From NCBI RefSeq assembly GCF_026626705.1, contig NZ_JAPNKC010000001.1:1054001-1118000 (forward strand): a stretch of 64,000 nt of DNA, written 5' to 3'. Under the pieces are notes generated by a model, which saw nothing but the letters and a program-made list of their open reading frames with translations, did not search any database and was not told the DNA's origin. This document shows, in pieces, positions 8,665 through 16,663 of this stretch. Position numbers and translations under genes: made by a program. This stretch comes from Pyxidicoccus sp. MSG2. GTDB lineage: Bacteria > Myxococcota > Myxococcia > Myxococcales > Myxococcaceae. Each line of letters opens with the position of its first letter. The first letter of the stretch is position 1.

Positions 8665-10302
8665 TCACGGCACCACCGCGCTCTCGACACCGGCACCGAG
8701 CGCCCGTGCATTGTCCGAGTAGTCGATGGGCAGGTCGATGACATGCACGCCGCCCGACTCCAGGCAGCGGGCGAGCGTGGCGCCGAACTCGGTGGCGCTC
8801 CCCGGGCGGTGCCCGCGCGCGCCGTACGCCTCCGCGTAGCGGACGAAGTCCGGGTTGCCCAGCGTCATGCCGAAGTCGGGCAGGCCCATCTCCCCCTGCT
8901 TCCAGCGAATCATCCCGTAGCCGTCGTCGCGCACCACCACCACCGTCAGGTCGAGCTTCAGCCGCACCGCGGTCTCCAGTTCCTGCGAGTTCATCATGAA
9001 CCCGCCGTCGCCGCAGACCGCGAGCACCTTGCGGCGCGGGTGGACGAGCTTCGCGGCAATCGCGGACGGCAGGCCCGCGCCCATCGTCGCGAGCGCGTTG
9101 TCCAGCAGCAGCGTGTTGGGCCGGCGGCTGCGGTAGTAGCGGGCGAACCAGAGCTTGTACATGCCGTTGTCCAGGCACACGACGCCATCATCCGGCATGG
9201 CGCGCCGCACCTCCGCGACGAGCCGCGCGGGGTAGATGGGGAAGCGGTCATCGGCGGCGCCGCTCAGGAGCTGCGCGTCGAGCCCGGCACGGGCGCGCTC
9301 GAAGGGCGTGAAGTCCCAGTGCGAGCGCGGGCCGACGCCCTCCGCGATGCGCCACACCGCGTTGGCGATGTCCCCCGTCACCTGCACCTGTGGGAAGTAC
9401 ACGGGGTCGACCTCGGCGGAGGAGAAGTTGAGGTGCACCACCGTGCGGCGGCCGTCGCGCATGACGAACGGGGGCTTCTCGATGACGTCGTGGCCCACGT
9501 TGACGATGCAGTCCGAGGCCTCGATGGCGCGGTGGACGAAGTCGCCGTCGGACAGCGCGGCGGTGCCCATCCACAGCGGGTGCGTTTCATCCACCACGCC
9601 CTTGCCCATCTGCGTGCTGAAGAAGGGCATGCCCACGCGGTCCACGAAGACGCGAAGCATCTCCGAGGTGAGCTTGCGGTTGGCCCCCGCGCCAATCATG
9701 AGCAGCGGGCGGCGGGCCGAGGCGATGGCCTCCACCGCCTGGGCGATGGAAGCCTCGTCGGCCACGGGCCTGCGGCTCACGCCGGGCGACAGGGGTGCGG
9801 CGTCGGTGGACTCGCGAGCCACGTCCTCGGGCAGCTCCAGGTGCGTGGCACCGGGGCGCTCCTCCTCCGCGCGGCGGAAGGCCTCGCGCACGGCCGAGGG
9901 GACATGCTCCGCCGAGACGAGCGTGCGGGTGGACTTGGTGAGGGGCCGCATCATCCCGACGACGTCGACAATCTGGAAGTGGCCCTGCTTGCTGACCTTG
10001 ATGGGCTTCTGGCCGGTGAGCATCACCATGGGCATGGCGCCGAGCTGGGCGTACGCCGCGGCCGTGACGAGGTTGGTGGCGCCCGGGCCCAGCGTCGCGA
10101 GGCACACGCCCGCCCGGCCGGTGAGCCGGCCTTGCGTGGCGGCCATGAACCCGGCCGCCTGCTCATGCCGCGTGACGATGAGACGCATGCCGGCGGCGCG
10201 CATGGACTCGAGCAGGTCCAGGTTCTCCTCGCCGGGAAGCCCGTAGATGCTGCGCACGCCCTCGGCTTCGAGCGCTTTGACGAACAGGTCTGATGCCTTC
10301 AT
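8665..10302 (-). CDS. Acetolactate synthase-type ThDP enzyme (large subunit)
   Basis: 545 aa, with all three ThDP-enzyme domains. The catalytic glutamate is in RHEQAA (Glu 47), the glycine-rich segment is ATLGPGATN, and the ThDP/Mg motif begins GDGG at residues 431-434 and ends in a conserved RDDGYGM. This matches the acetolactate synthase family, which condenses two pyruvates to acetolactate. No small regulatory subunit gene is adjacent, and the gene lies beside a LysR regulator, which favours a catabolic AlsS-like role over branched-chain amino-acid synthesis. However, no acetolactate decarboxylase follows; an aldehyde dehydrogenase does. Another ThDP decarboxylase/ligase specificity remains possible. 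Confidence 0.78.
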   Translation of the reverse strand: MKASDLFVKALEAEGVRSIYGLPGEENLDLLESMRAAGMRLIVTRHEQAAGFMAATQGRLTGRAGVCLATLGPGATNLVTAAAYAQLGAMPMVMLTGQKPIKVSKQGHFQIVDVVGMMRPLTKSTRTLVSAEHVPSAVREAFRRAEEERPGATHLELPEDVARESTDAAPLSPGVSRRPVADEASIAQAVEAIASARRPLLMIGAGANRKLTSEMLRVFVDRVGMPFFSTQMGKGVVDETHPLWMGTAALSDGDFVHRAIEASDCIVNVGHDVIEKPPFVMRDGRRTVVHLNFSSAEVDPVYFPQVQVTGDIANAVWRIAEGVGPRSHWDFTPFERARAGLDAQLLSGAADDRFPIYPARLVAEVRRAMPDDGVVCLDNGMYKLWFARYYRSRRPNTLLLDNALATMGAGLPSAIAAKLVHPRRKVLAVCGDGGFMMNSQELETAVRLKLDLTVVVVRDDGYGMIRWKQGEMGLPDFGMTLGNPDFVRYAEAYGARGHRPGSATEFGATLARCLESGGVHVIDLPIDYSDNARALGAGVESAVVP

Positions 10303-10379
10303 CGGGTGCCTCTCCTTCGTGACGAGGAAGATGTACCCGTGAGGCTCGATTCGTACATTCGTTTGTTATCATCGACCCG

Positions 10380-10394
10380 ATAGATGGCATCTAT
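10380..10394. promoter_or_regulatory. LysR-type operator (T-N11-A palindrome)
   Basis: ATAGATGGCATCTAT is a perfect 7-bp inverted repeat around one central base and contains the LysR consensus T-N11-A (T at 10381, A at 10393). It lies in the 101-bp gap between the acetolactate synthase gene and the LysR gene, ending 9 nt before the LysR ATG. That position fits autoregulation and divergent control of the enzyme operon. Confidence 0.65.
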
Positions 10395-10403
10395 GATGGA
10401 GGC

Positions 10404-11288
10404 ATGGAGCTCCGACACCTCCGGTACTTCTCCGCTGTCGCGGACACGCTGCACTTCGGGCGCGCCGCGCGGCGGGTGCACGTCTCGCAGCCCACGCTGT
10501 CGCAGCAGATCCGCCAGTTGGAGGAGGAGCTCGGCACGCCGCTCTTCGAGAGGGCACGCGCCGGGGTGCGGCTGACACAGGCGGGGGAGTTGTTCCGCAC
10601 GTATGCGTCCCGCGCGCTGGAGGATGTGAATGCGGGCCTGTCCGCGGTGGGGGCGCTGCGGGGGCTCACCACGGGGGCGCTGCGAGTCGGCTACCCGCCG
10701 AGCATGCGCGGCCTCGTGGTGCCGGCGCTGGCGGCGGTGCTTCGCAGACACCCGGGGCTGGCGCTGAGCGCGGAGGAGGCGGTGGTGCGGCGGCTGGAGC
10801 GGCGGCTCGCGGACGGCAAGCTGGACGTGGGGCTGGGCTATGCGCCCGCGCGGCTGTCCGACCTGGATGCGGAGCCCGTCTTCGACAGCCGGCTCGCACT
10901 GGTGGTCGCACGGGGACATGCGCTGGCGGGCGCGGAGTCCGTGGGGGTGAAGCTGCTCGTGGAGGAGCCGTTCGCCTTGTTGTCACGCGGGCTGCGGGTG
11001 CGCTCCCGGGTGGACGCATGGTTCGCGGCGATGCGGTTCGCGCCCCGGGTGGCGCTCGAATCGAACGCGGTGGCCACGGTGCTCGCCATCGTCCGCGCGG
11101 GGCTGGCCGTCACGGTGCTTCCCGAGCCGCGGCTCGCGGACGCCGAGCGCCTGGTGGTGAAGCGGCTGTCTCCGGCGCCACGCTCCGAGCTCGCTGCACT
11201 CCTCTGGCGCAAGGGCGCGCCTCGGACGCCCGCGGCGGAGCTGTTCGCGGCGGAGGTGCGTGCGCGGGCGAAGGAGGACGCGGGGTGA
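10404..11288 (+). CDS. LysR-family transcriptional regulator (divergent to acetolactate synthase operon)
   Basis: 294 aa. The N-terminal winged helix-turn-helix has the classic ELRHLRYFSAVADTLHFGRA start and the recognition-helix segment VSQPTLSQQIRQLEEELG (residues about 29-46). It is followed by a periplasmic-binding-protein-like effector domain. GGAGG precedes the ATG. The gene is divergent from the acetolactate synthase/aldehyde dehydrogenase operon and its operator-like palindrome lies in the shared promoter, the usual LysR arrangement, so those two genes are the probable targets. The effector is unknown. Confidence 0.88.
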   Translation: MELRHLRYFSAVADTLHFGRAARRVHVSQPTLSQQIRQLEEELGTPLFERARAGVRLTQAGELFRTYASRALEDVNAGLSAVGALRGLTTGALRVGYPPSMRGLVVPALAAVLRRHPGLALSAEEAVVRRLERRLADGKLDVGLGYAPARLSDLDAEPVFDSRLALVVARGHALAGAESVGVKLLVEEPFALLSRGLRVRSRVDAWFAAMRFAPRVALESNAVATVLAIVRAGLAVTVLPEPRLADAERLVVKRLSPAPRSELAALLWRKGAPRTPAAELFAAEVRARAKEDAG

Positions 11289-11296
11289 CGCGGGAG

Positions 11297-11325
11297 CCCG
11301 GTGTCAACGTCCGGGATTGCTGAGC
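11297..11325. repeat. Direct repeat, left copy (duplicate of ZIP-gene 3' end)
   Basis: The 29-bp stretch starting CCCGGTGTCAACGTCCGG matches 13857-13885 at 25 of 29 positions. The right copy is the real 3' end of the ZIP transporter gene (on the minus strand, the codons for LSKLGR-stop); this one is an orphan, directly after the LysR gene. Both copies are preceded by GTGACGCG and a nearby GAG. The two copies bracket the relic zone 11.3-13.9 kb. Confidence 0.55.
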
Positions 11326-11446
11326 CCTCAGGCGCGACCGAGCGTCGGACCGCAGCAGGTGTTCGCCGGGACCACCTACCCGCCCGCTGGAGCGATGTGG
11401 CTGTGCCCTGCAACTCGTCATCGTCGCCGCCAGTCGGAGACGAGCC

Positions 11447-11631
11447 ATGCCGAAGGAGAACACCACGCTCGTCAACGGGCTGAGCCCGGTGACGAAGGAG
11501 AGCGGCGGGACGGTGGCGGGGTTTCCGGACGTGTGCAAGGCGCCAGGGCCAGGTGGGCCGGTGCCGGTGCCATTCCCCAACATCGCCAGGAGCAGGACCT
11601 GGCGGGAGGCTCCAGGTCCGTCACCATTTGA
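11447..11631 (+). pseudogene. PAAR-like (DUF4150) fragment, frameshifted
   Basis: The start MPKENTTLVNGLSPV and the segment GFPDVCKAPGPGGPVPVPFP followed by NIA are the hallmark of the PAAR-like DUF4150 domain, which caps type VI secretion spikes and begins many polymorphic toxins. After NIARS the similarity moves to the +1-shifted frame, where DLAGGSRSVTI continues the family pattern and then stops at 11629-11631. The remaining two thirds of the domain and any toxin part are absent. What is seen is therefore a frameshifted, truncated remnant. In the original frame translation runs on into an unrelated radical-SAM fragment. Confidence 0.72.
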
Positions 11632-11704
11632 GGTGCGTCTGTCGCACTCTCCACGTCGTCGCTTGCGCGCTCCACCGGGAACGAGGCCGGCACGGCAGGA
11701 GGCG

Positions 11705-11965
11705 GAGTCGCCTCGGGAAACGGTGGCCCTCATGGAGCAGCTCGCCGCGCTGGGCGCTCGCGTGCACGGGCACACCTTCATGCCGCTGCCGGGCACGCCG
11801 TTCCGGGACGCTCCCGCAGGACGCGTCGACGGAGAGACACAGCGCAAGCTGGACCGGCTGGCCTCGCAGGGGCGCCTCTACGGCCACTGGACGCAGCAGG
11901 CCGCCCTCGCGGAGGGCATCGTCTCGCGCCGCAAGCCTCGCGCCACCCGGGCTCACACACCGTGA
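11705..11965 (+). pseudogene. C-terminal fragment of a radical SAM (B12-binding type) protein
   Basis: About 86 codons reading ESPRETVALMEQLAAL, then HGHTFMPLPGTPFRDA, and LYGHWTQQ near the end. This closely resembles the C-terminus of B12-binding-domain radical SAM proteins, where the HTHTFMPLP-type motif and GRLYG are typical. The CxxxCxxC cluster, B12 domain and most of the barrel are missing. It is fused in frame to the preceding PAAR-like remnant, giving a meaningless 172-codon chimera. It is interpreted as the 3' remnant of a deleted gene. Confidence 0.6.
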
Positions 11966-12107
11966 CAGCACTTCTCCGAGCCACCGTCGCCCGGGGCGTT
12001 TGGCCGGACGCTTCGCCGCGATGCGCAACTTCTGCAACTGTGCTTTCCGCGACGTGCCCTCGCTGAGGCCGCGTCAGAGAGCATGGCCCGCAGAAACGCC
12101 TGCCGAC

Positions 12108-13163
12108 TCAGGGGGTCGGGGGGATGGCCGTGTAGTATTTGCCGTCGGGCCGGAACAGCCGGTACTGCGTCGTCGCGTTGAAGTTGCCGTCGCGCTGCGT
12201 CGCTGCGCGCGGCGTCAGCATCAGGTTCGGGACCTGCGTGTCGAGGTACAACGTGAACGACACGCGGTACTCGGACTTCTCGAGCGCGACCTTCTCGCGG
12301 CGCAGAAACTGGTCGTACGCGCCAGCGTTGGCGCCGCTCTTCACCTTGCTCCAGATTTCGCGCTCGCTCTTGGTCGGTGTCAGCTTCAGCATGTCTCCAA
12401 CGAGCGTGTACGTGCCACGCTCGCGGATGATTGACGTGTCGGGGTCGTGATCGACGTTGTGACGTCGCATGAACGTGTAGTTCCCCTGGCCGTCGAACGT
12501 GTACTCACGGCGGTCGTTGAGCCAGGCCGCAAACTGGCTGGGGCCCATCGCGCCGCCGGTGCTGAAGCCCCACGCGCCCGTGAGCTCCGCTGTGGATGCC
12601 GGGGCGCTTCTCGTAGCCGGCGCTGGTGTCGTGGGCGCAGGCGTGGCGGCCGGGGCCTGCGCCGCAGGCGCGGCGAACTTCAGCGATGCGAGCAGTTTGT
12701 CGACGTCCCTCTCGAAGATTGTGCCGATTGTGGTCGCGATGACGACGACGTAGCTCGCGTCGCGCGTCGCGGTGAGGATTGTGGTCGTGGCGGCGCGACC
12801 CTCGTACGTGTACTTCGTCGTGCCGCTCACGAGCTGCCAGTCTCCGCGGCTCGCAGCGGGCGCCATCGTCGGCGCCGGTGCGTCGCTCAGCACCGCCTTG
12901 ATGAAGTGGCTCCACGCCTTGTCGAAGTTGGCGCGAGCGTCGCCGACGGCCGGGATGCTGCGCACGATGGTGACGGACGCGGCAGCGCCTGCCTTGTTGT
13001 TCGTGACCACGTACTCGACCGATGAGCCCTCGCGCTCGACGCGCTTCCAGCCGGAAGGCGGCGTGAAGGTCGTCACGTCGAGAGTCTCCACGTTGGGGCC
13101 CGTTGCCACACCGTGCACGAGTCCGAGCGCGACGACGATGCTGATGACAACTTGATTGAACAT
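12108..13163 (-). CDS. Exported protein of unknown function (signal peptide, Ala/Pro linker)
   Basis: 351 aa. An N-terminal hydrophobic segment (MFNQVVISIVVALGLVHGVA) gives a probable signal peptide. Residues about 30-165 form one domain (FTPPSGWKRVEREGSS), then an Ala/Pro/Thr-rich linker about 168-195, then a C-terminal lipocalin-like region beginning LTGAWGFSTGG with Trp/Tyr-rich strands (YTFDGQGNYTFMRRHN). TGAGGAGGTGTC provides a strong ribosome-binding site. GC looks lower than in neighbouring genes. It lies alone inside the relic zone. No function is recognised. Confidence 0.7.
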   Translation of the reverse strand: MFNQVVISIVVALGLVHGVATGPNVETLDVTTFTPPSGWKRVEREGSSVEYVVTNNKAGAAASVTIVRSIPAVGDARANFDKAWSHFIKAVLSDAPAPTMAPAASRGDWQLVSGTTKYTYEGRAATTTILTATRDASYVVVIATTIGTIFERDVDKLLASLKFAAPAAQAPAATPAPTTPAPATRSAPASTAELTGAWGFSTGGAMGPSQFAAWLNDRREYTFDGQGNYTFMRRHNVDHDPDTSIIRERGTYTLVGDMLKLTPTKSEREIWSKVKSGANAGAYDQFLRREKVALEKSEYRVSFTLYLDTQVPNLMLTPRAATQRDGNFNATTQYRLFRPDGKYYTAIPPTP

Positions 13164-13321
13164 GACACCTCCTCAAGCACCACCGCGAGTCTCACGAAGA
13201 TAGGCGAGGTCTGCGAGAGCAACCCCTACTATTCCTACGCATAGGGCGAATAGAAGGCCTGTAACGCTTCGCCGTGCCCCGTCGCGGGCAAGGACTGACC
13301 CGGCCGGGGGGCCGCGGGCGG

Positions 13322-13563
13322 ACGTCAGTCCTGGCTCTCGATTACCTCGCGTGCCAACTGGGCGTCCCAATCCATCGCGGCAACCACTCCGAGGGCCATG
13401 CCTTCGAGCTCAGCCTCGCGTACCCGGACGCGGTGAAGGCGAAGCTCGACGACCTCGCTCGAGTGGGAGGAGGACGGAAGCCGCTATTCCAGGATGGAGC
13501 CGGTGGTGGAGGAACGGCCCATCCAACTGCGCCTTGCTTCTCCCGTGCCGACGAACCCACTGA
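13322..13563 (+). pseudogene. Degenerate coding remnant with a probable frameshift
   Basis: One frame reads LDYLACQLGVPIHRG and AYPDAVKAKLDDLAR; from about 13460 a second frame reads EWEEDGSRYSRM and EERPIQLRLASPVPTNP. Both have protein-like composition and would join through a single frameshift after DDLAR. No start or known domain is recognised. It lies just before the Imm11-like fragment and may be part of the same decayed effector/immunity locus. This is an inference from codon texture only. Confidence 0.3.
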
Positions 13564-13566
13564 TCC

Positions 13567-13839
13567 GTGGACAGAGCGCGATCAGTGCTGGACGTCAGCG
13601 AGAGAGGGCGAGTTATCGGCATCCGGCACCTGGTGCTCGACATGGAGAAGATTGGAGAGGTGCCACCGGAGGACCGTCTCGTCTTCCGCCTGGCGGAGTC
13701 AGTCTCCGTGCACCTCTTCCATGAATCCGTCGTCAGTGCCGTGCTCGCCCTTCAACCCGAAGGCCTCCGCTTCACTCCCGCCAACGACTGGAGCGACTCT
13801 GCAGGATTCAAAGAAGTGCACTCCCGGCCGCCCCCGTGA
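13567..13839 (+). pseudogene. C-terminal fragment resembling Imm11/DUF1629 immunity proteins
   Basis: 90 codons directly after an in-frame TGA (13561-13563), reading HLVLDMEKIGEV, LVFRLAESVSVHLFHESVV and GLRFTPANDW. The order 'D..K+....vFRl......l.vs..vv.al......GlrF' is that of the C-terminal half of Imm11 (DUF1629) proteins, which neutralise polymorphic toxins and are abundant in myxobacteria. At half the family's usual ~190 aa and without a good start (GTG only), it is probably a truncated remnant. With the PAAR-like fragment 2 kb upstream it suggests a decayed toxin/immunity locus. Confidence 0.45.
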
Positions 13840-13856
13840 CGCGTGAGGTGAAGGAC

Positions 13857-13885
13857 CCCGGCCTCAACGTCCGAGCTTGCTGAGC
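13857..13885. repeat. Direct repeat, right copy (3' end of ZIP gene)
   Basis: 25 of 29 bases match 11297-11325, in the same orientation. This copy contains the genuine stop codon of the ZIP transporter gene, so it is the parental copy. Confidence 0.55.
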
Positions 13886-14616
13886 ACGAACGCGGCGAGG
13901 AAGCCGAGGACCGTGATGAGTCCCGTCAGGTTGTGGGTGCCCTCGGTGGCTTCGGGAATCATCGTGTCCGCCAGCATCGCGAGGATGGCGCCGGCGGCGA
14001 CGGCCGTGGTCCCCGCCACGACGGCTGGCGAGAGGTCTCGGAAGACGACATAGCCGACGAGGGACGCGAGCCCGGAGATGAGCGCGATGCTGCTCCATAC
14101 TCCGAAGATGTACCCCTTCGATCGCCCTGCCCGCTTCATTCCCGCAGCGGAGGACAACCCCTCGGGCACATTGGAGAGGAAGACGGCTGCGACAGCCACC
14201 GTGCTCACCGCGCCACCCGCGATGAGGCTGACGCCGATGACGATGGACTCGGGGATGCCATCCAGGAGCGCGCCCACGGCAATGGCCGTTCCACTCCCTT
14301 CCGAGTCGGACTCGGAGGGCTGCTGTCCGGAGCGCTTGCGGTGTCTGGCCCCGCGGTTCGCGAGCGCGAGATTGGCCAGACTGTAGACCCCGGCGCCGGA
14401 GATGAAGCCCAGGGCCGTGGGGACGAAGCCTCCCTGGTGGAAGGCCTCATCCATCAAGTCGAAGGAGAGCGCGGAGATGAGCACGCCCGCGCCGAAGGCC
14501 ATGATTCCAGCGATGAGGCGCACCGGAAGCCGGAAGGCATAGCCCACGCCCGCGCCCATCAGCAGCGCGCTCCCCGCGAGCAGTCCCCAGAGTCCTGCTT
14601 GAAGCCACAACGGCAT
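13864..14616 (-). CDS. ZIP-family divalent metal transporter
   Basis: 250 aa with about eight hydrophobic segments and a short charged loop (residues about 84-104, RHRKRSGQQPSESDSEG) in the usual variable-loop position. The membrane motif VGALLDGIPESIVIG carries the Asp/Pro-Glu signature of helix IV, and FLSNVPEGLSSAAG matches helix V (N..PEG) of ZIP transporters, which lead zinc or other divalent cations into the cytoplasm. The start at 14616 has GGAGGTG upstream; longer reading to 14772 is Ser/Pro/Arg-rich and unlikely. It is divergent from the kinase gene at 14857. Confidence 0.82.
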   Translation of the reverse strand: MPLWLQAGLWGLLAGSALLMGAGVGYAFRLPVRLIAGIMAFGAGVLISALSFDLMDEAFHQGGFVPTALGFISGAGVYSLANLALANRGARHRKRSGQQPSESDSEGSGTAIAVGALLDGIPESIVIGVSLIAGGAVSTVAVAAVFLSNVPEGLSSAAGMKRAGRSKGYIFGVWSSIALISGLASLVGYVVFRDLSPAVVAGTTAVAAGAILAMLADTMIPEATEGTHNLTGLITVLGFLAAFVLSKLGR

Positions 14617-14796
14617 CCCCGCACCTCCCGCGCCCGCGCAAGGGCACGTGAAACTCCGCACCGTAGCGGCCCCGGACTCCCGGTCGAGGACGTGAATCCT
14701 CCCGGGCCAGGCGAGTTGACGGCTGCTGGACGAAGCAGGTGGAACGTCGGCCATTGCAGCTCCCACGTCCACCTGGGAGATTGCTCATAAAACCCC

Positions 14797-14811
14797 CTAC
14801 TCCGCGAGTAG
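14797..14811. promoter_or_regulatory. Inverted repeat in the ZIP/kinase divergent promoter region
   Basis: CTACTC-CGC-GAGTAG, a perfect 6-bp inverted repeat in an otherwise AT-richer spot, ends 45 nt before the kinase start. It could be an operator; no factor can be assigned. Confidence 0.3.
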
Positions 14812-14856
14812 TCTCCCGGGTGAGTGGAGGGAACGCACCTCCTCGCGAGGACAGTC

Positions 14857-16287
14857 ATGGAGATGGGCAACCTGAATCCGGCGTACCTGCCCCCTGGGAC
14901 GGAGGTCGGACCGTGGCGAGTGTTGGAACTGCGAGGCCGCGGCACCTACGGCACCGTCTACCGCGCCGAGAGCGTGGACGTGGCGGAGGACGTCGTCGCC
15001 CTCAAGCTGGCCCTGTACCCCTCGGATGCACGGTTTGCTCGCGAGGTGGAGCTTCTCTCCCGCATCCGCCATCCGGCCGTGCCCGCGCTCAGGGGCCATG
15101 GGCAGTGGCAGAACCCTGAGGGCCCGCCCTACCCCTGGCTCGCGATGGAGTTCGTGGAGGGCATGCAGCTCTATGAGTGGGCGCGGAAGCAGCGACCTAC
15201 CTCCCGTCAGGTGCTCCAGCTTCTGGCTCAACTCGCGCGAGCGCTGGAGACCACTCATGCAGTGGGCGGAATCCACAGGGACGTGAAGGGCAGCAACGTG
15301 TTGGTGCGGCACTCGGATGGGCAGGCGTTCCTGACGGACTTCGGCTCCGGGCACCACGTGGGGGCCGCGACGCTGACGTCTCAGCCGTTCCCTCCAGGGA
15401 CGCCGGCCTATCGCGCGCCGGAGGCGTGGAGCTTTGTGCTCCGCAGCGACAAGAAGATCTGGACAACACCCTATGCACCCTCCGCCACGGATGATGTCTT
15501 CGCGCTGGGAGTCACCGCCTACCGGCTGGTTGCCCAGAAGTATCCACCGTTGATGCCCCCGGAGCACAAGGCAACGGGGCGCTGGCGCCAGGAGGACAGC
15601 GGTGACCGGTCTCCAAGGGCGAGCAACAACCGTTGCACTCTGGCGTTGGCCGACCTCATTGCCCGGATGCTCGCTCTGCGTCCTGATGCGCGAGGTAGCG
15701 CGCGCGAGCTGGCCCAAGCGCTGGAGAAGGCCGCCCGGACAGTGGGGGCTGATGCGGATGTGCCGCTCTTCACCGGAGACGAGCCTCGGCCGTCTGATAC
15801 CTGGCCCCCCCGTCACCCGGAGCCCCGTCCATCTCGAAGGAGACGCTGGCCCTGGCTCGCGGTGGCGAGTCTGGGTGGGCCGATGGCCCTGGGAGCTGGA
15901 TGGATGCTGCGAATGCATCCTGAGGAGGAGCCCGTGACGGCGGAGGCTCCGATGAGCGTGGATGAGAGGGATGGTGGCACTGTGGCCGTGGGGGACTCGG
16001 TGCTGACAGCGCCCGTGTCCTCCACTCAGGCTCCATCCACATGGTCGCCCATCGCCCTGGATATGCCTTCCAGGCCCTTTCCAGGGCAAAGCCGACCAGA
16101 TGCCACTGGTCGCTGCCCCGGCAGTTGGCAGGTTCCCATCAATGGTGGCTGCTGGGCCAGGCTGGCTGCGGACCCCAAGGAGTGCGACAAGGATAGCTAT
16201 GTGTACAAGGGAATCTGTTATCTGCCCGTGTTCCCCCCCTCTCGCCCCGCTACCTCAAACCCGGCGGAGCAGCATGAAACCCGATAG
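14857..16287 (+). CDS. Membrane Ser/Thr protein kinase with a Cys-containing extracytoplasmic domain
   Basis: 476 aa. The N-terminal Hanks-type kinase domain (about 20-300) has the glycine loop GRGTYGTVY, lysine in ALKLALYP, HRDVKGSN at 140-147, DFGSG and APE. A single membrane segment (WPWLAVASLGGPMALGAGW, about residues 330-350) is followed by a Ser/Thr/Asp-rich linker and a ~70-residue C-terminal domain with DATGRCP, PINGGCW, CDKDSYVYKGICY. That domain has four cysteines and would lie in the periplasm. The ATG at 14857 follows GAGGA at good spacing. The C-terminal domain is repeated as an independent small protein in the next gene, which overlaps this one by 14 nt. Confidence 0.85.
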   Translation: MEMGNLNPAYLPPGTEVGPWRVLELRGRGTYGTVYRAESVDVAEDVVALKLALYPSDARFAREVELLSRIRHPAVPALRGHGQWQNPEGPPYPWLAMEFVEGMQLYEWARKQRPTSRQVLQLLAQLARALETTHAVGGIHRDVKGSNVLVRHSDGQAFLTDFGSGHHVGAATLTSQPFPPGTPAYRAPEAWSFVLRSDKKIWTTPYAPSATDDVFALGVTAYRLVAQKYPPLMPPEHKATGRWRQEDSGDRSPRASNNRCTLALADLIARMLALRPDARGSARELAQALEKAARTVGADADVPLFTGDEPRPSDTWPPRHPEPRPSRRRRWPWLAVASLGGPMALGAGWMLRMHPEEEPVTAEAPMSVDERDGGTVAVGDSVLTAPVSSTQAPSTWSPIALDMPSRPFPGQSRPDATGRCPGSWQVPINGGCWARLAADPKECDKDSYVYKGICYLPVFPPSRPATSNPAEQHETR

Positions 16288-16648
16288 CAGACGCCGCGAC
16301 CCACTCGGGGCGCGGGCCCGGTCCTGTGTGTCGAGTCTCGTGGTTGCAACGCTGCTCCACTGGAACGAGGGGCTGGAGCCCCCGACCCAGGTCCCGTCCG
16401 CGTGGTCGACCATCGCAGTGGACCTTCCACCGAGGCCTCTTCCAGGACAGATACGCCCGGATGCCACGGGGCGATGTCCCCGCAGGTCTTACGTTCCCAT
16501 CAATGGCGGATGCTGGAAGAAGCTGGTGGCGGATTTGAAGGACTGCGACGAAGTGGAGTACGTGTACAAGGGCACGTGTTACACGCCGGCATTCGCACCC
16601 GCCCGCCTGCCCGCCTCAAGTCGCGCGTCTGCCCCTGAAATTCCGTAG
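16274..16648 (+). CDS. Small exported protein homologous to the C-terminal domain of the preceding kinase
   Basis: 124 aa, starting inside the 3' end of the kinase gene in another frame. After a weakly hydrophobic N-terminus (SCVSSLVVATLLHW) comes a domain that matches the kinase tail nearly residue for residue: STIAVDLPPRPLPGQ, PDATGRCP, VPINGGCWKKL, CDEVEYVYKGTCYTP against WSPIALDMPSRPFPGQ, PDATGRCP, VPINGGCWARL, CDKDSYVYKGICYLP. All four cysteines are kept. It therefore arose by partial duplication of the kinase's putative sensor domain. It may compete with or bind the kinase, but that is inference. Confidence 0.75.
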   Translation: MKPDSRRRDPLGARARSCVSSLVVATLLHWNEGLEPPTQVPSAWSTIAVDLPPRPLPGQIRPDATGRCPRRSYVPINGGCWKKLVADLKDCDEVEYVYKGTCYTPAFAPARLPASSRASAPEIP

Positions 16649-16663
16649 CCGTGCAGTGTCAGG

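Noticed and set aside
13173..13370. 65-codon minus-strand frame with a hydrophobic stretch (GLLFALCVGIVGVALADL) before the 12108-13163 gene
   Set aside because: Starts only with TTG, has no ribosome-binding site, and overlaps plus-strand remnants. A C-terminal fragment of a lost membrane protein is possible but not supported enough to list.
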